13,010 nucleotides of DNA from Anaerolineae bacterium (GCA_016928125.1 JAFGLK010000547.1:1-13010); one strand, 5' to 3'; positions 6,246-13,010 are shown, numbered from the stretch's first letter. Notes: generated by a model from the sequence alone, not told the origin. Made by a program: numbers and translations.

Positions 6246-7640
6246 GTGCTGCAGCGCATGCCCTTTGCCATCAAGCTGAGCCTGACCCTGGGCCTTACGG
6301 TGCTCGTGGCTGTAGGGGCGGTGGCTGTGGCGAGCAACATCTCGGCAGCGCGCGAGTTTGAGGCATATGTGGTGCGGGGCATGGGGCCCAGCCTTGCCGA
6401 GATCGCCCCCCTCTTGGCTGCGCACTATCGAGAGGCGGGAAGCTGGGCCGGCGTCGAGGTCGTGCTCGAAGAGGCCGTCAGCCTGCCCGGCAGGGGGCAG
6501 GGCCGGGGCGTCCGAGGCCTGGGCATGGGCGGCCACCTGGCCCTCATCCTGGGGGACAGCGAGGGGCGCATCGTGCACGCCACGTCCGAGGCCGATCGAG
6601 GGCAGCGACTGAGCGCTCGCATCCTGGCTCTGGCGCAGCCGATCGAGGTCTCCGGCCGGGTGGTGGGCTATCTGGTATCGGGCACGGGGCAACAGGAGCG
6701 ACTCTTTACCGAGCGGCTCGATCGATCCATCCTGAGCGCGGGGGCCCTGGCCATCGTCGTGGCGACCGTTCTGGGCCTGGCGCTCACGCGCACAGCGTTG
6801 AGGCCGCTCAGGCAGATGAGCGCCGCCGCGCGGCGCATCGCCAGCGGCCAGCTCTCCCAACGCGTGGCGGTGGCGTCGCGAGACGAGATCGGCGACCTGG
6901 GGCGCGCCTTTAACGAGATGGCCGCGGCGCTGGAGCGGGACGAGGCGCTGCGTCGCAAGATGATGGCCGATGTGGCTCATGAGCTGCGCACGCCGGTGGC
7001 CGTGATGCAGGCCCAGGTCGAGGCGCTGCAGGACGGCGTGTTCGAGCTCGACCAGCACAACCTGGCGCCCATCTATGCTCAGACGCTGCTCTTGGGGCGC
7101 TTGATCAATGATCTGCGCGACCTGGCCCTGGCGGAGGCGGGCCAATTGCCCATGGAGATGGCCCCGCTGGATCCCAAGGCCCTGCTCGAGCGCATCGGCA
7201 GCGCGTTTCGCCCGCGTGCCCAGGCCAAGGGCCTGCGCCTCGCGATCGAGCGTCCGGCCGAGCTCCCAAGTATCCTGGGGGACGCCCAACGGCTGGAACA
7301 AGTGCTGGGCAACTTATTGGACAACGCGATCCGTTACACGCCCGAAGGCGGGGAGATCGCCCTGCGCGCCTGGTCCGATGGAGGCCACGTCCACGTCAGC
7401 GTGACGGACAATGGCCCAGGCATCGCACAGGCGGACCTCGAGCACCTGTTCGAGCGCTTTTACCGGGCCGACAGGGCACGCAGCCGTGCGGAGGGAGGCA
7501 CAGGCCTGGGCCTGTCGATCGCGCGCCAGATCGCCCAGGCCCATGGAGGCAACCTCACGGTGGACAGCCAGGAGGGGCGGGGATCGACCTTCACCTTGCA
7601 CTTGCCCAACGCAGAGTCTGAGGGCGGATCGCCAGCCTAG
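6246..7640 (+). CDS. Sensor histidine kinase (BaeS-like, HAMP type)
   Basis: A membrane histidine kinase of 464 residues that would phosphorylate the regulator encoded just upstream. It has one transmembrane helix at about 10-32, an extracytoplasmic sensor segment of about 130 residues (33-161) with a glycine/arginine-rich stretch near 82-96, and a second helix at about 162-182. A HAMP linker (183-235) and a dimerisation domain with H-box DVAHELRTPV (His245) follow. The ATPase domain has N-box LGNLLDNAIRYTP (N356/N360), G1 DNGPGI and G2 GGTGLGLSI. I choose GTG at 6246 as start because GGGAGG lies six bases upstream, one base after the regulator stop. The ATG at 6258 is too far from that site. 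The overall order resembles BaeS; the sensed signal is not evident. Confidence 0.94.
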   Translation: MLQRMPFAIKLSLTLGLTVLVAVGAVAVASNISAAREFEAYVVRGMGPSLAEIAPLLAAHYREAGSWAGVEVVLEEAVSLPGRGQGRGVRGLGMGGHLALILGDSEGRIVHATSEADRGQRLSARILALAQPIEVSGRVVGYLVSGTGQQERLFTERLDRSILSAGALAIVVATVLGLALTRTALRPLRQMSAAARRIASGQLSQRVAVASRDEIGDLGRAFNEMAAALERDEALRRKMMADVAHELRTPVAVMQAQVEALQDGVFELDQHNLAPIYAQTLLLGRLINDLRDLALAEAGQLPMEMAPLDPKALLERIGSAFRPRAQAKGLRLAIERPAELPSILGDAQRLEQVLGNLLDNAIRYTPEGGEIALRAWSDGGHVHVSVTDNGPGIAQADLEHLFERFYRADRARSRAEGGTGLGLSIARQIAQAHGGNLTVDSQEGRGSTFTLHLPNAESEGGSPA

Positions 7641-7662
7641 GACGCGCCGACCGGCCGCGTCC
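7640..7662. terminator. Hairpin between convergent genes
   Basis: GGACGCG (7640-7646) and CGCGTCC (7656-7662) form a 7-bp GC-rich stem around a 9-nt loop, in the 27-bp gap between the kinase gene and the converging amidohydrolase gene. Its symmetry could serve both strands. There is no T-run on either side, so it is a weak terminator candidate. Confidence 0.4.
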
Positions 7663-7667
7663 TGAAG

Positions 7668-9659
7668 CTAGCCCTCGTCAAAGAGATCGACGTATTCCTG
7701 CTGCAGCATGTCCTCGGGCTGGGCCCCAAAGAGGCGCAGCAGTTCAGAGATGAGGCGGGCCTTGCGCAGGGCATCGCGCTGAGACCAGGTGCGGCTCTTG
7801 ATCTCCACGTAAAAGGGCGCTCGCGCCGGCTGGAGGATCTTGTCCAGATTCACGGCGAAATCGAGGCCTTTGTAACGGATGTGATAGCGCTCGCGGTGCT
7901 TGACGATCTCGCGCTCGACCTTGGGCTGGAAATACTCGCGATAGAAGCGCAAGCTACGGTTCGAAGGCGCCGTGTAGCGCGAGCGGCTGAGCACCACGCT
8001 ATCCTCATACTCGGCCTCCTTGGCCGGCCCCGTGAGCGTCAGGGTGTAGATCGGCTCCAGCGAGCCATCAGGCTGGATGACGTTGTCCTCTCGATAGCGC
8101 AGCCGCTCTCCGTCAGGGCCATCGAAGATGAAATAGGTGTCGTATTGGTCGCGTGAGGTATGCCCCGTGACGTAGACCTCGGCATGGGTCAACCCCGCCT
8201 CAAAGGCTGCCGGGTCCTGAACCAGCCCCTTGGCCTGCACCTCGAAGGTCTCTTGTTGCTCCAGGCCGCCGATATCCACCAACTTGTCGACGATGCTCTC
8301 CTCGCGTTCGATGAAAAAGCGGTTGATGCGCTCGGCCAGGGCCAGGGCCTGCTCGAGGAGCTCTTGCGTGTCGACGCTGAGCACCTCTCCCGAGCGCACC
8401 ACCTGCCGACCGTCGATGAACACGTGGCACACGTCGCACGTCTTGGCGGTGTAGACCAGCCGAGAGTAGATATTCGTCCCTGTGGTCTCGTAGCGCGGCA
8501 AGCTGTGGGGCACGTCCAGGTCGACGACGATCAGATCGGCTCGCTTGCCCGGCTCGAGGGAGCCGATGAGATGATCGAGGTGCAGCGCTTGGGCGCCATA
8601 GATGGTGGCCATCGCCAGCGCCTCGCTGGCAGGCACGGCCACGGGGCTGCCCGTGGCCACCTTGGGCAGCAGCGCGGCCAGGCGCAACTCCTCGAACATA
8701 TCCAGATCGTTGTTGCTGGCGCAGCCATCAGTGCCCACGCCGACGTGGAGCCCACGCTCAAGCATCTCGGCCACCGGCGCAATGCCGCTGGAGAGCTTCA
8801 GGTTGCTGGTCGGGCAGTGGGCCACGCCCACGCCATGGTGAGCCAGCAGCGCCATATCCTCTCTGTTCACGTGCACGCAGTGGGCCGCCAGCACCTTGCT
8901 CTCGAACAGCCCAAGCTGCTCCAGCCAGCGCACCGGGCGCATGGATGTCTCCGCAAGCAGGTTGCGCACCTCCTCGGCCGTCTCCGCCACGTGGATGAGC
9001 TGCGGCACGCCATAGCTGCTCGCCAGTTCGGTCGTCTGCCGCAGGATGTCCGGTGTGGCCATGTAGGCCGAATGAGGCGCAGGAGCTGCCACGATGAGCG
9101 GGTGGTCGCGCCAGTGATCGAGGAAATCCACGCAGGCGCGCAGGCTGTCGTCGTAGGTGAGGGCATCGGGCGTGGGCAGCTTCATCACGGTCTGCCCGCA
9201 AATGCCGCGCATGCCGGCCTCTACCGCCGCCCAGGCGACCTCCTCCTCGTGGTAGTACATGTCGGCGAAGCAGGTGGTGCCGCCGCGCAGCATCTCAGCA
9301 CAGGAGAGCTGGGTGCCCAGGAACGAGAACTCGGGGTTGACGAACTCGCGCTCCACCGGCAGGATGTAGCCATAGAGCCACACGTCGAGGCGCAGGTCAT
9401 CGGCCAGGCCGCGCAAGAGGCTCATGGGCATGTGGGTATGGGCATTGATCAAGCCGGGCATAATCACCGCGGGCCCGCACTCGATCACCTGCTGGGCGCG
9501 ATAGGCGCGCTCGACCTCCGCGCGGGGACCAACGGCCACGATGGTCTGGCCGCTGAGCGCCACCGCACCGGGCGAGTAGATCTCACGGGCCGGGTTCATG
9601 GTCAAGACCGGGCCACCCAGCAACAGAATATCCACCGCTTGGGGCTTGGCGTCGGACAT
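7668..9659 (-). CDS. Amidohydrolase (SAH/MTA deaminase-like) fused to a C-terminal CYTH-like domain
   Basis: A 663-residue two-domain protein. Residues 1 to about 445 form a metal-dependent amidohydrolase of the MtaD/AtzA/TrzN group. It has metal ligands H74 and H76 (INAHTHMPMSLLRG), substrate-side H196 (APAPHSAY), H223 with Glu226 (HVAETAEE), H260/H263 (AAHCVHVN) and D311 (GVGTDGCASNND). The C-terminal beta segment GSLEPGKRADLIVVD completes the composite barrel. Stand-alone members are about 430-450 residues and often deaminate S-adenosylhomocysteine or methylthioadenosine. Residues about 468-663 add a second domain with CYTH (triphosphate tunnel) features: FEVQAKG in place of ExExK, ERLRYRED, IYTLTLTGP, HRERYHIRYKGLDFAVNLDK, and FYVEIKSRTWS ending in a helical tail. 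The fusion is in one frame with no sign of a broken junction. AGGA lies 8 nt before the ATG. The gene follows the PIG-L gene by 19 nt. The substrate is unknown. Confidence 0.85.
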   Translation of the reverse strand: MSDAKPQAVDILLLGGPVLTMNPAREIYSPGAVALSGQTIVAVGPRAEVERAYRAQQVIECGPAVIMPGLINAHTHMPMSLLRGLADDLRLDVWLYGYILPVEREFVNPEFSFLGTQLSCAEMLRGGTTCFADMYYHEEEVAWAAVEAGMRGICGQTVMKLPTPDALTYDDSLRACVDFLDHWRDHPLIVAAPAPHSAYMATPDILRQTTELASSYGVPQLIHVAETAEEVRNLLAETSMRPVRWLEQLGLFESKVLAAHCVHVNREDMALLAHHGVGVAHCPTSNLKLSSGIAPVAEMLERGLHVGVGTDGCASNNDLDMFEELRLAALLPKVATGSPVAVPASEALAMATIYGAQALHLDHLIGSLEPGKRADLIVVDLDVPHSLPRYETTGTNIYSRLVYTAKTCDVCHVFIDGRQVVRSGEVLSVDTQELLEQALALAERINRFFIEREESIVDKLVDIGGLEQQETFEVQAKGLVQDPAAFEAGLTHAEVYVTGHTSRDQYDTYFIFDGPDGERLRYREDNVIQPDGSLEPIYTLTLTGPAKEAEYEDSVVLSRSRYTAPSNRSLRFYREYFQPKVEREIVKHRERYHIRYKGLDFAVNLDKILQPARAPFYVEIKSRTWSQRDALRKARLISELLRLFGAQPEDMLQQEYVDLFDEG

Positions 9660-9678
9660 GGCTCACATCCTGCTCTGC

Positions 9679-10377
9679 TCAGTGCAGCTTGATCCGTTTG
9701 AATCCCTCGGCGTACTGCATGCCGTGTTCCTGGCCGAGCTCGGCGGCGCTCTGGGTGACGCGCTCGCGCACGCGATCCATGCGGCCGTTCACCTGGCTGT
9801 CGTGGCGGCTCAGGGCCTGGATGCGCCGCTCCATCGACTCGCTCACATCCTCCCAGTGATCAGCCGCCCCGGTCCAGTAAAGGTAGATCTCCTTCACGCG
9901 CCAGGGCTCCTCATCGCCCAATTGCTCGGCGAACAGGTACCATTCGCGCGCCGCCCAGACCGCATCCAGGGCCACGAGCCCGGCCGCGCGATGGTCAGGA
10001 TGGAGTTGGTACGGCCGCCAGGGGTCGATGGCCATGACGATGTCGGGCTTCATCTGGCGGATGATGCCACACACCTGCCGCCTCATCTCCATCGTGTTCT
10101 CCAGCATCCCATCCGGGTACTGCAGAAAACGCACACTCTGCACGCCGAGCTCTTGGGCGGCCGCGCGCTGCTCCTCCTCACGCCGAGCGGCCACCTGGCC
10201 GGGACGCAGCGCCGGGTCATGGCTGCCCTTGTCGCCGCTGGTGAGCAAGAGATAGTGCACGTCACGGCCCATGGCGGCCCACTTGGCCACTGTGGCCGCG
10301 CAGCCGAACTCGGGATCATCCGGATGCGCGCCGATCACCAACACACGGCGCAGTTCTTCTGTCTGTGCTTCGCTCAT
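9679..10377 (-). CDS. PIG-L/LmbE-family zinc deacetylase
   Basis: A 232-residue hydrolase of the PIG-L (LmbE) family, whose members remove N-acetyl groups from amino sugars such as GlcNAc conjugates, using zinc. The N-terminal metal motif is GAHPDDPEFG (H18, D21) and the distal motif is LHPDHRAAG (H126, H129). TSGDKG (46-51) and YPDGMLENTMEMRRQV (87-102) are typical of the small bacterial de-N-acetylases. The length is normal and there is no signal peptide. The only upstream GGAGGA is about 12 nt from the ATG, longer than ideal, and a short frame ends across the start codon (ATGA). It is the first full gene of an operon with the amidohydrolase-CYTH gene, so the two enzymes probably act on related compounds. 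BshB- or MshB-like thiol biosynthesis is possible, but no partner genes for it are visible here. Confidence 0.9.
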   Translation of the reverse strand: MSEAQTEELRRVLVIGAHPDDPEFGCAATVAKWAAMGRDVHYLLLTSGDKGSHDPALRPGQVAARREEEQRAAAQELGVQSVRFLQYPDGMLENTMEMRRQVCGIIRQMKPDIVMAIDPWRPYQLHPDHRAAGLVALDAVWAAREWYLFAEQLGDEEPWRVKEIYLYWTGAADHWEDVSESMERRIQALSRHDSQVNGRMDRVRERVTQSAAELGQEHGMQYAEGFKRIKLH

Positions 10378-10469
10378 ACCGATCCCACATCCTCCGAAAG
10401 GTTTGGATAGGCCGCCAGGCCAGTCCCAGAGTGGTATCTGTGCGGGACTTGCGGCGCTCCCATATTCAT
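10374..10469 (-). CDS. Possible 31-codon leader ORF before the PIG-L gene
   Basis: An ATG at 10469 (with a second at 10463) opens a 31-codon frame, beginning MNMGAPQVPHRYH, whose TGA stop overlaps the PIG-L start codon (ATGA at 10377-10374). It lies wholly within the predicted 140-nt leader and covers the GGAGGA in front of the PIG-L gene. Only a weak GGA precedes its own start, and I recognise no motif. A coupling or attenuation role is possible, but a random open frame is equally plausible. Confidence 0.25.
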   Translation of the reverse strand: MNMGAPQVPHRYHSGTGLAAYPNLSEDVGSV

Positions 10470-10524
10470 ATCCGGAACGCGTCGGCGCACGCCGTACGGG
10501 TCCCGTCCGGCGCGCCCTTGGGCT

Positions 10525-10553
10525 ATTCTATGGCCCGAGCGGCCTGACGTCAA
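10525..10553 (-). promoter_or_regulatory. Near-consensus promoter for the PIG-L/amidohydrolase operon
   Basis: On the minus strand, TTGACG (10553-10548) and TAGAAT (10530-10525) are exactly 17 bp apart, and each matches the sigma-70 consensus at 5/6 positions. Predicted initiation near 10518 leaves a leader of about 140 nt before the ATG at 10377. Inverted repeats overlap the -35. Confidence 0.65.
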
Positions 10554-10588
10554 AAACGTCTGGGAAGAGGCCGTGGGTCAGAGGCCGC
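10539..10588 (-). terminator. Overlapping inverted repeats after the MFS gene
   Basis: GCGGCCTGAC (10539-10548) is complementary to GTCAGaGGCCGC (10577-10588) with one bulged base. Inside lies an alternative smaller hairpin, GACGT-CAAAA-ACGTC (10546-10560), stacked on CGGCCT/AGGCCG (10540-10545 and 10568-10573). The two folds exclude each other. The element begins about 14 nt past the MFS stop codon and overlaps the -35 of the next operon, so it may serve as transcript end, operator, or both. No T-run follows. Confidence 0.4.
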
Positions 10589-10601
10589 CCGCGACGCCAG
10601 C

Positions 10602-11936
10602 CTAACGCTTGATGCCGCCGAACATGCGGGGCAAGAGCACCGGCCGTGACACCGCCTGCTCTCCCTCGGGTGGCTGGAGCGGCCAGATGTAAAAGGTGAG
10701 GGCGCCCAGAGCGCGCGCCACGCCGCCCACCAGGAGGGTGGGCACGATGCCGATCCGGTCGGACAGGGCGACGCCGATCAGAGGGGCGACGAACGCGCCC
10801 AGGTTCATGATCATGCTGTAGAGGGCCGTCCAGCTGTGCTTGCGGCCGGGCGGCAGCAGATCCAGAAAGATCACGCTGTGGCTCAGGTTGACGCCCGGCG
10901 CGAGCACATTGATCAGAAAGCCCGCAAACAAAATGAAATTGAGGTTCCCCACCAGGGCGACCATAAAGGCATAGGTGGCCACCATCGGGAGCGAGATCAG
11001 CAAGGCCCGTTGCTCGCCCGTGCGCTTGATGATCGCCCGCCAGGCCCAGTAGCCCAGCACTACGCCGACATGCGCCAGGGTGGTGTGCAGGCCCAGCCAG
11101 GCATCCGAGGCGCCCAACTGGCGCACGAAATAGATCACATAGAGTGGGCCGACCATCCAGGCGCCCAGGTTGAACAGGAAGGTATCCAGGATCATGCGGG
11201 CAAAGCCCTGATGCTCGCGGCCGAGGGTGCGCAGATCGCGCCACCAGGAGGGCCGGCGTTGGGCCACACTGACGTGCGCCTCGCTGGCCTGCGGCATGCG
11301 GATCAAGGCCACCAACCAGACGCTGAGCAGGCCGCCGATCAGCCCAAGCCCAAAGAGCCATTGATAGTTGCCAGGGAATTGGCCCCGATCCAGCCAGAGC
11401 CCAAAGAAATAGGTCAGCAACGCGATGGTGGCGCTGCTGACGATGCTCCGCCAGGCGAGCACGCTGGCCCGGCGATGAGCCGGAACCACGTCGGCCAGCA
11501 GCGGGCTCCAACCGGTGGAGAAAAAGACCGCCGGCGCGGTCATCAGCACCAGCAGGCCGACGGTGGCCTCGGGAATGTAGCGTGACAGCAAAAAAGGCAG
11601 CAGCGCCATGAAAAGGTAGCCGATACGCGAGAGAAACAAGCTCCAGACCACCCAGGGCGCATAGTTCGCCTTGCCCTCCAGCACAGTGGCGGAGGGCATG
11701 AACAGCAGCACCGCCACCAAGGAGGGGATGGAGGAAAGCAGCCCCACCAGCGCGTTCGAGCCGCCGGCGCGGATGATAAAGGCGCCGTTGAAAGCGCCCG
11801 CCGCCGCCAGGATGCCCGCAAAGGCCACCTCGGCGCAGAGATAGAGCACGTTACGCTGCTCGTCCGTGCGCGGCACGAACTGGGCGACGCGGCGCGCCAG
11901 CGATCCAAACCGCGAAACGGTCAGGGACCAGACCAT
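10602..11936 (-). CDS. Major facilitator superfamily transporter
   Basis: A 444-residue integral membrane protein of the major facilitator superfamily. After about 30 polar N-terminal residues come some 10-12 hydrophobic segments, for example the one containing LYLCAEVAFAGILAAAGAF, then GLLSSIPSLVAVLLFMPSA, WVVWSLFLSRIGYLFMALL, GLLVLMTAPAVFF, and in the second half MILDTFLFNLGAWMVGPLY and LINVLAPGVNLSHSVIFL. A basic cytoplasmic loop (RRPSWWRDLRTLGREHQG) separates the two halves. The usual GxLaDRxGRR loop after helix 2 is degenerate here (ATVLEGKANYAPW). The substrate cannot be told; permease-like relatives in Chloroflexota are generally uncharacterised. The ATG at 11936 is chosen because GGAGG lies six bases upstream; an in-frame extension beyond it only mirrors proB on the other strand. 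It is transcribed alone and divergent from proB. Confidence 0.9.
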   Translation of the reverse strand: MVWSLTVSRFGSLARRVAQFVPRTDEQRNVLYLCAEVAFAGILAAAGAFNGAFIIRAGGSNALVGLLSSIPSLVAVLLFMPSATVLEGKANYAPWVVWSLFLSRIGYLFMALLPFLLSRYIPEATVGLLVLMTAPAVFFSTGWSPLLADVVPAHRRASVLAWRSIVSSATIALLTYFFGLWLDRGQFPGNYQWLFGLGLIGGLLSVWLVALIRMPQASEAHVSVAQRRPSWWRDLRTLGREHQGFARMILDTFLFNLGAWMVGPLYVIYFVRQLGASDAWLGLHTTLAHVGVVLGYWAWRAIIKRTGEQRALLISLPMVATYAFMVALVGNLNFILFAGFLINVLAPGVNLSHSVIFLDLLPPGRKHSWTALYSMIMNLGAFVAPLIGVALSDRIGIVPTLLVGGVARALGALTFYIWPLQPPEGEQAVSRPVLLPRMFGGIKR

Positions 11937-11955
11937 CGCGTGCCTCCATAGTGAA

Positions 11956-11984
11956 CCCCTACAGGCCAGGCAAGCCTGTAGGGG
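11956..11984. repeat. Perfect 11-bp inverted repeat in the MFS leader
   Basis: CCCCTACAGGC (11956-11966) and GCCTGTAGGGG (11974-11984) are exact inverse copies around a 7-nt spacer. The element lies 20 bp before the transporter ATG, inside its predicted leader. Palindromes with CCCCTAC/GTAGGGG ends recur as dispersed intergenic repeats in Chloroflexota as I recall, so this may be one such unit; it may equally be an operator or a leader hairpin. Confidence 0.6.
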
Positions 11985-11998
11985 CGTGTATCGAGGCG

Positions 11999-12027
11999 AG
12001 TATAGCACAAGTTGCAGTTTGCGCGAA
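11999..12027 (-). promoter_or_regulatory. Candidate promoter for the MFS gene
   Basis: TATACT on the minus strand (12004-11999) matches the -10 consensus at 5/6 positions. The hexamer 17 bp upstream, TTCGCG (12027-12022), matches the -35 at only 3/6. Initiation near 11992 would put the 11-bp inverted repeat at the very 5' end of the transcript. Confidence 0.4.
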
Positions 12028-12060
12028 GCTGGCGGCGCGGGGGCAAAGGGGCGGGCGCAG

Positions 12061-12089
12061 TTGATGGGGCCCATGCGCCATGCTATAAT
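12061..12089 (+). promoter_or_regulatory. Sigma-70-type promoter for proB
   Basis: TTGATG (12061-12066) and a perfect TATAAT (12084-12089) are 17 bp apart. The predicted start near 12096 gives a leader of about 28 nt, which holds AGGAG seven bases before the proB GTG start. Confidence 0.7.
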
Positions 12090-12123
12090 CTCTGCCACGT
12101 CATGCCGCCTCAGGAGATGGACC

Positions 12124-13010
12124 GTGCCTGCACAGCCCCCAGAAGCCGGTCGTGCGCGTCGCCAACGTGTGATCGTCAAGGTCGGCACCAGCACGCTGAC
12201 CGCCGGTTCGGGGCGCCTGAGCCCGGCGCACATGGTCGCCCTGGTGCGGCAGATCGCCGATTTGCGCCGGCAGGGCGCCGATGTGTTGCTGGTCACCTCG
12301 GGCGCCCAGCAGGCTGGCCGCGAACGGTTGGCGATGCGGGGCGAGCCCAAGACGATCCCCTTCAAGCAGATGCTGGCCGCGGTGGGCCAGGGGCGGCTGA
12401 TGCACCTCTGGGAGCAGTATTTCGATATCTATGAGATCGTGGTGGCCCAGGTGTTGCTCACCCGCGAGGATATCGAGGATCGCCGCCGCTATCTGAATGC
12501 CCGCGACACGTTTGACAGCCTGCTCACCGAGGGCATCGTGCCCATCGTGAACGAGAATGATGCCATCGCCACCGATGAGATCAAGGTGGGCGAAAATGAT
12601 AGCCTCTCGGCCATGGTGGCCAATCTGATCGACGCCGACTTGCTCATTCTGCTGACCGATACCGATGGGCTCTATACCGCCGATCCCAACAGTTCGCCCG
12701 ATGCGCGGCTGATCGAGCATGTGGAGCAGATCGACGCGCGCATCTACGATCTGGCGACAGACAGCCAGTCTGGATTGGGCACCGGCGGCATGCGCACCAA
12801 GATCGTGGCCGCGGAGATGGCCGTGCGTGCGGGCACGTCGGTGGTGATCGCCAACGGTGGACGGGAGAACATCCTCCTGGATGTGTGGGCCAGGCGCGTG
12901 CCAGCCACCTGGTTCCCGGCGCGCATCACCCCCTACGAGGGCCGCAAACGCTGGCTGCTGGCCCAGTCGCTGACCTCGAGCAGGGTCATCGTGGATGAGG
13001 GCGCCGCCGA
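12124..13010 (+). CDS. proB: Glutamate 5-kinase (3' end beyond window)
   Basis: Phosphorylates L-glutamate to gamma-glutamyl phosphate, the first and feedback-controlled step of proline synthesis in the cytoplasm. About 295 residues are present of an expected 370-380. The amino acid kinase domain shows VIVKVGTSTLTAGSG near the start, LLVTSGAQQAGRERL, the IVPIVNENDAIATDEIKVGENDSLSA substrate segment read in parts, ILLTDTDGLYTADP, and GTGGMRTKIVAAEMAVRAG. The visible part ends at the start of the C-terminal PUA domain (RKRWLLAQ...IVDEGAA). The GTG start is chosen for its AGGAG seven bases upstream and because it gives the normal N-terminus; the nearby ATG at 12117 is out of frame. It is divergent from the transporter gene. 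A proA gene may follow outside the window. Confidence 0.96.
   Translation, partial: MPAQPPEAGRARRQRVIVKVGTSTLTAGSGRLSPAHMVALVRQIADLRRQGADVLLVTSGAQQAGRERLAMRGEPKTIPFKQMLAAVGQGRLMHLWEQYFDIYEIVVAQVLLTREDIEDRRRYLNARDTFDSLLTEGIVPIVNENDAIATDEIKVGENDSLSAMVANLIDADLLILLTDTDGLYTADPNSSPDARLIEHVEQIDARIYDLATDSQSGLGTGGMRTKIVAAEMAVRAGTSVVIANGGRENILLDVWARRVPATWFPARITPYEGRKRWLLAQSLTSSRVIVDEGAA

Noticed and set aside
8160..9692. 510-codon open frame on the plus strand opposite the amidohydrolase gene
   Set aside because: It is the mirror of a well-supported gene, with repetitive His/Gln/Gly composition and no recognisable domain or ribosome site.
11937..12365. N-terminal extension of the MFS reading frame across the divergent promoter into proB
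   Set aside because: The extension is antisense to proB and lacks membrane-protein character, and the ATG at 11936 has an ideal ribosome site.

Overview
The window looks like chromosomal DNA of a GC-rich bacterium. I favour a member of the Chloroflexota (Anaerolineae-like), from the mix of a dnaX-ebfC-recR operon, a transketolase split into two genes, a PIG-L/LmbE deacetylase, an amidohydrolase carrying a C-terminal CYTH domain, and a small flavinylation-associated cytochrome (DUF4405) protein. That placement is inference from gene content. There are no rRNA, tRNA, transposase or CRISPR features. No gene-free stretch exceeds about 225 bases.

Layout. (1) 1-101: intergenic, with a 35-bp-spaced direct repeat and a palindrome just past recR. 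(2) 102-2877, minus strand: dnaX, ebfC and recR, packed with a 2-nt gap and then a 1-nt overlap, behind a promoter at 2938-2966. (3) 2878-3100: the dnaX promoter and a strong hairpin after the transketolase genes. (4) 3101-4890, minus strand: transketolase N- and C-terminal subunit genes overlapping by 4 nt (ATGA). (5) 4891-5076: a divergent control region with three TCCATA units exactly 11 bp apart in front of a perfect TATAAT. (6) 5077-7640, plus strand: a two-helix cytochrome-like membrane protein, an OmpR/PhoB-type response regulator and a BaeS-like histidine kinase. (7) 7641-7667: a short hairpin between convergent genes. (8) 7668-10377, minus strand: a PIG-L deacetylase followed by the amidohydrolase-CYTH fusion, behind a near-consensus promoter (10525-10553) and a leader of about 140 nt. 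(9) 10602-11936, minus strand: a major facilitator transporter. (10) 11937-12123: a divergent region with an 11-bp-stem palindrome and the proB promoter. (11) 12124 to the window end: proB, glutamate 5-kinase, truncated by the window.

How the genes fit together. dnaX-ebfC-recR is a replication and recombination-repair operon. The transketolase pair serves the non-oxidative pentose phosphate pathway. The 5077-7640 block looks like a signalling unit, and the 11-bp direct repeats in front of it have the spacing used by OmpR/PhoB-family regulators such as the one it encodes. The PIG-L/amidohydrolase-CYTH pair looks like a small hydrolytic pathway of unknown substrate and is the least explained part of the window.
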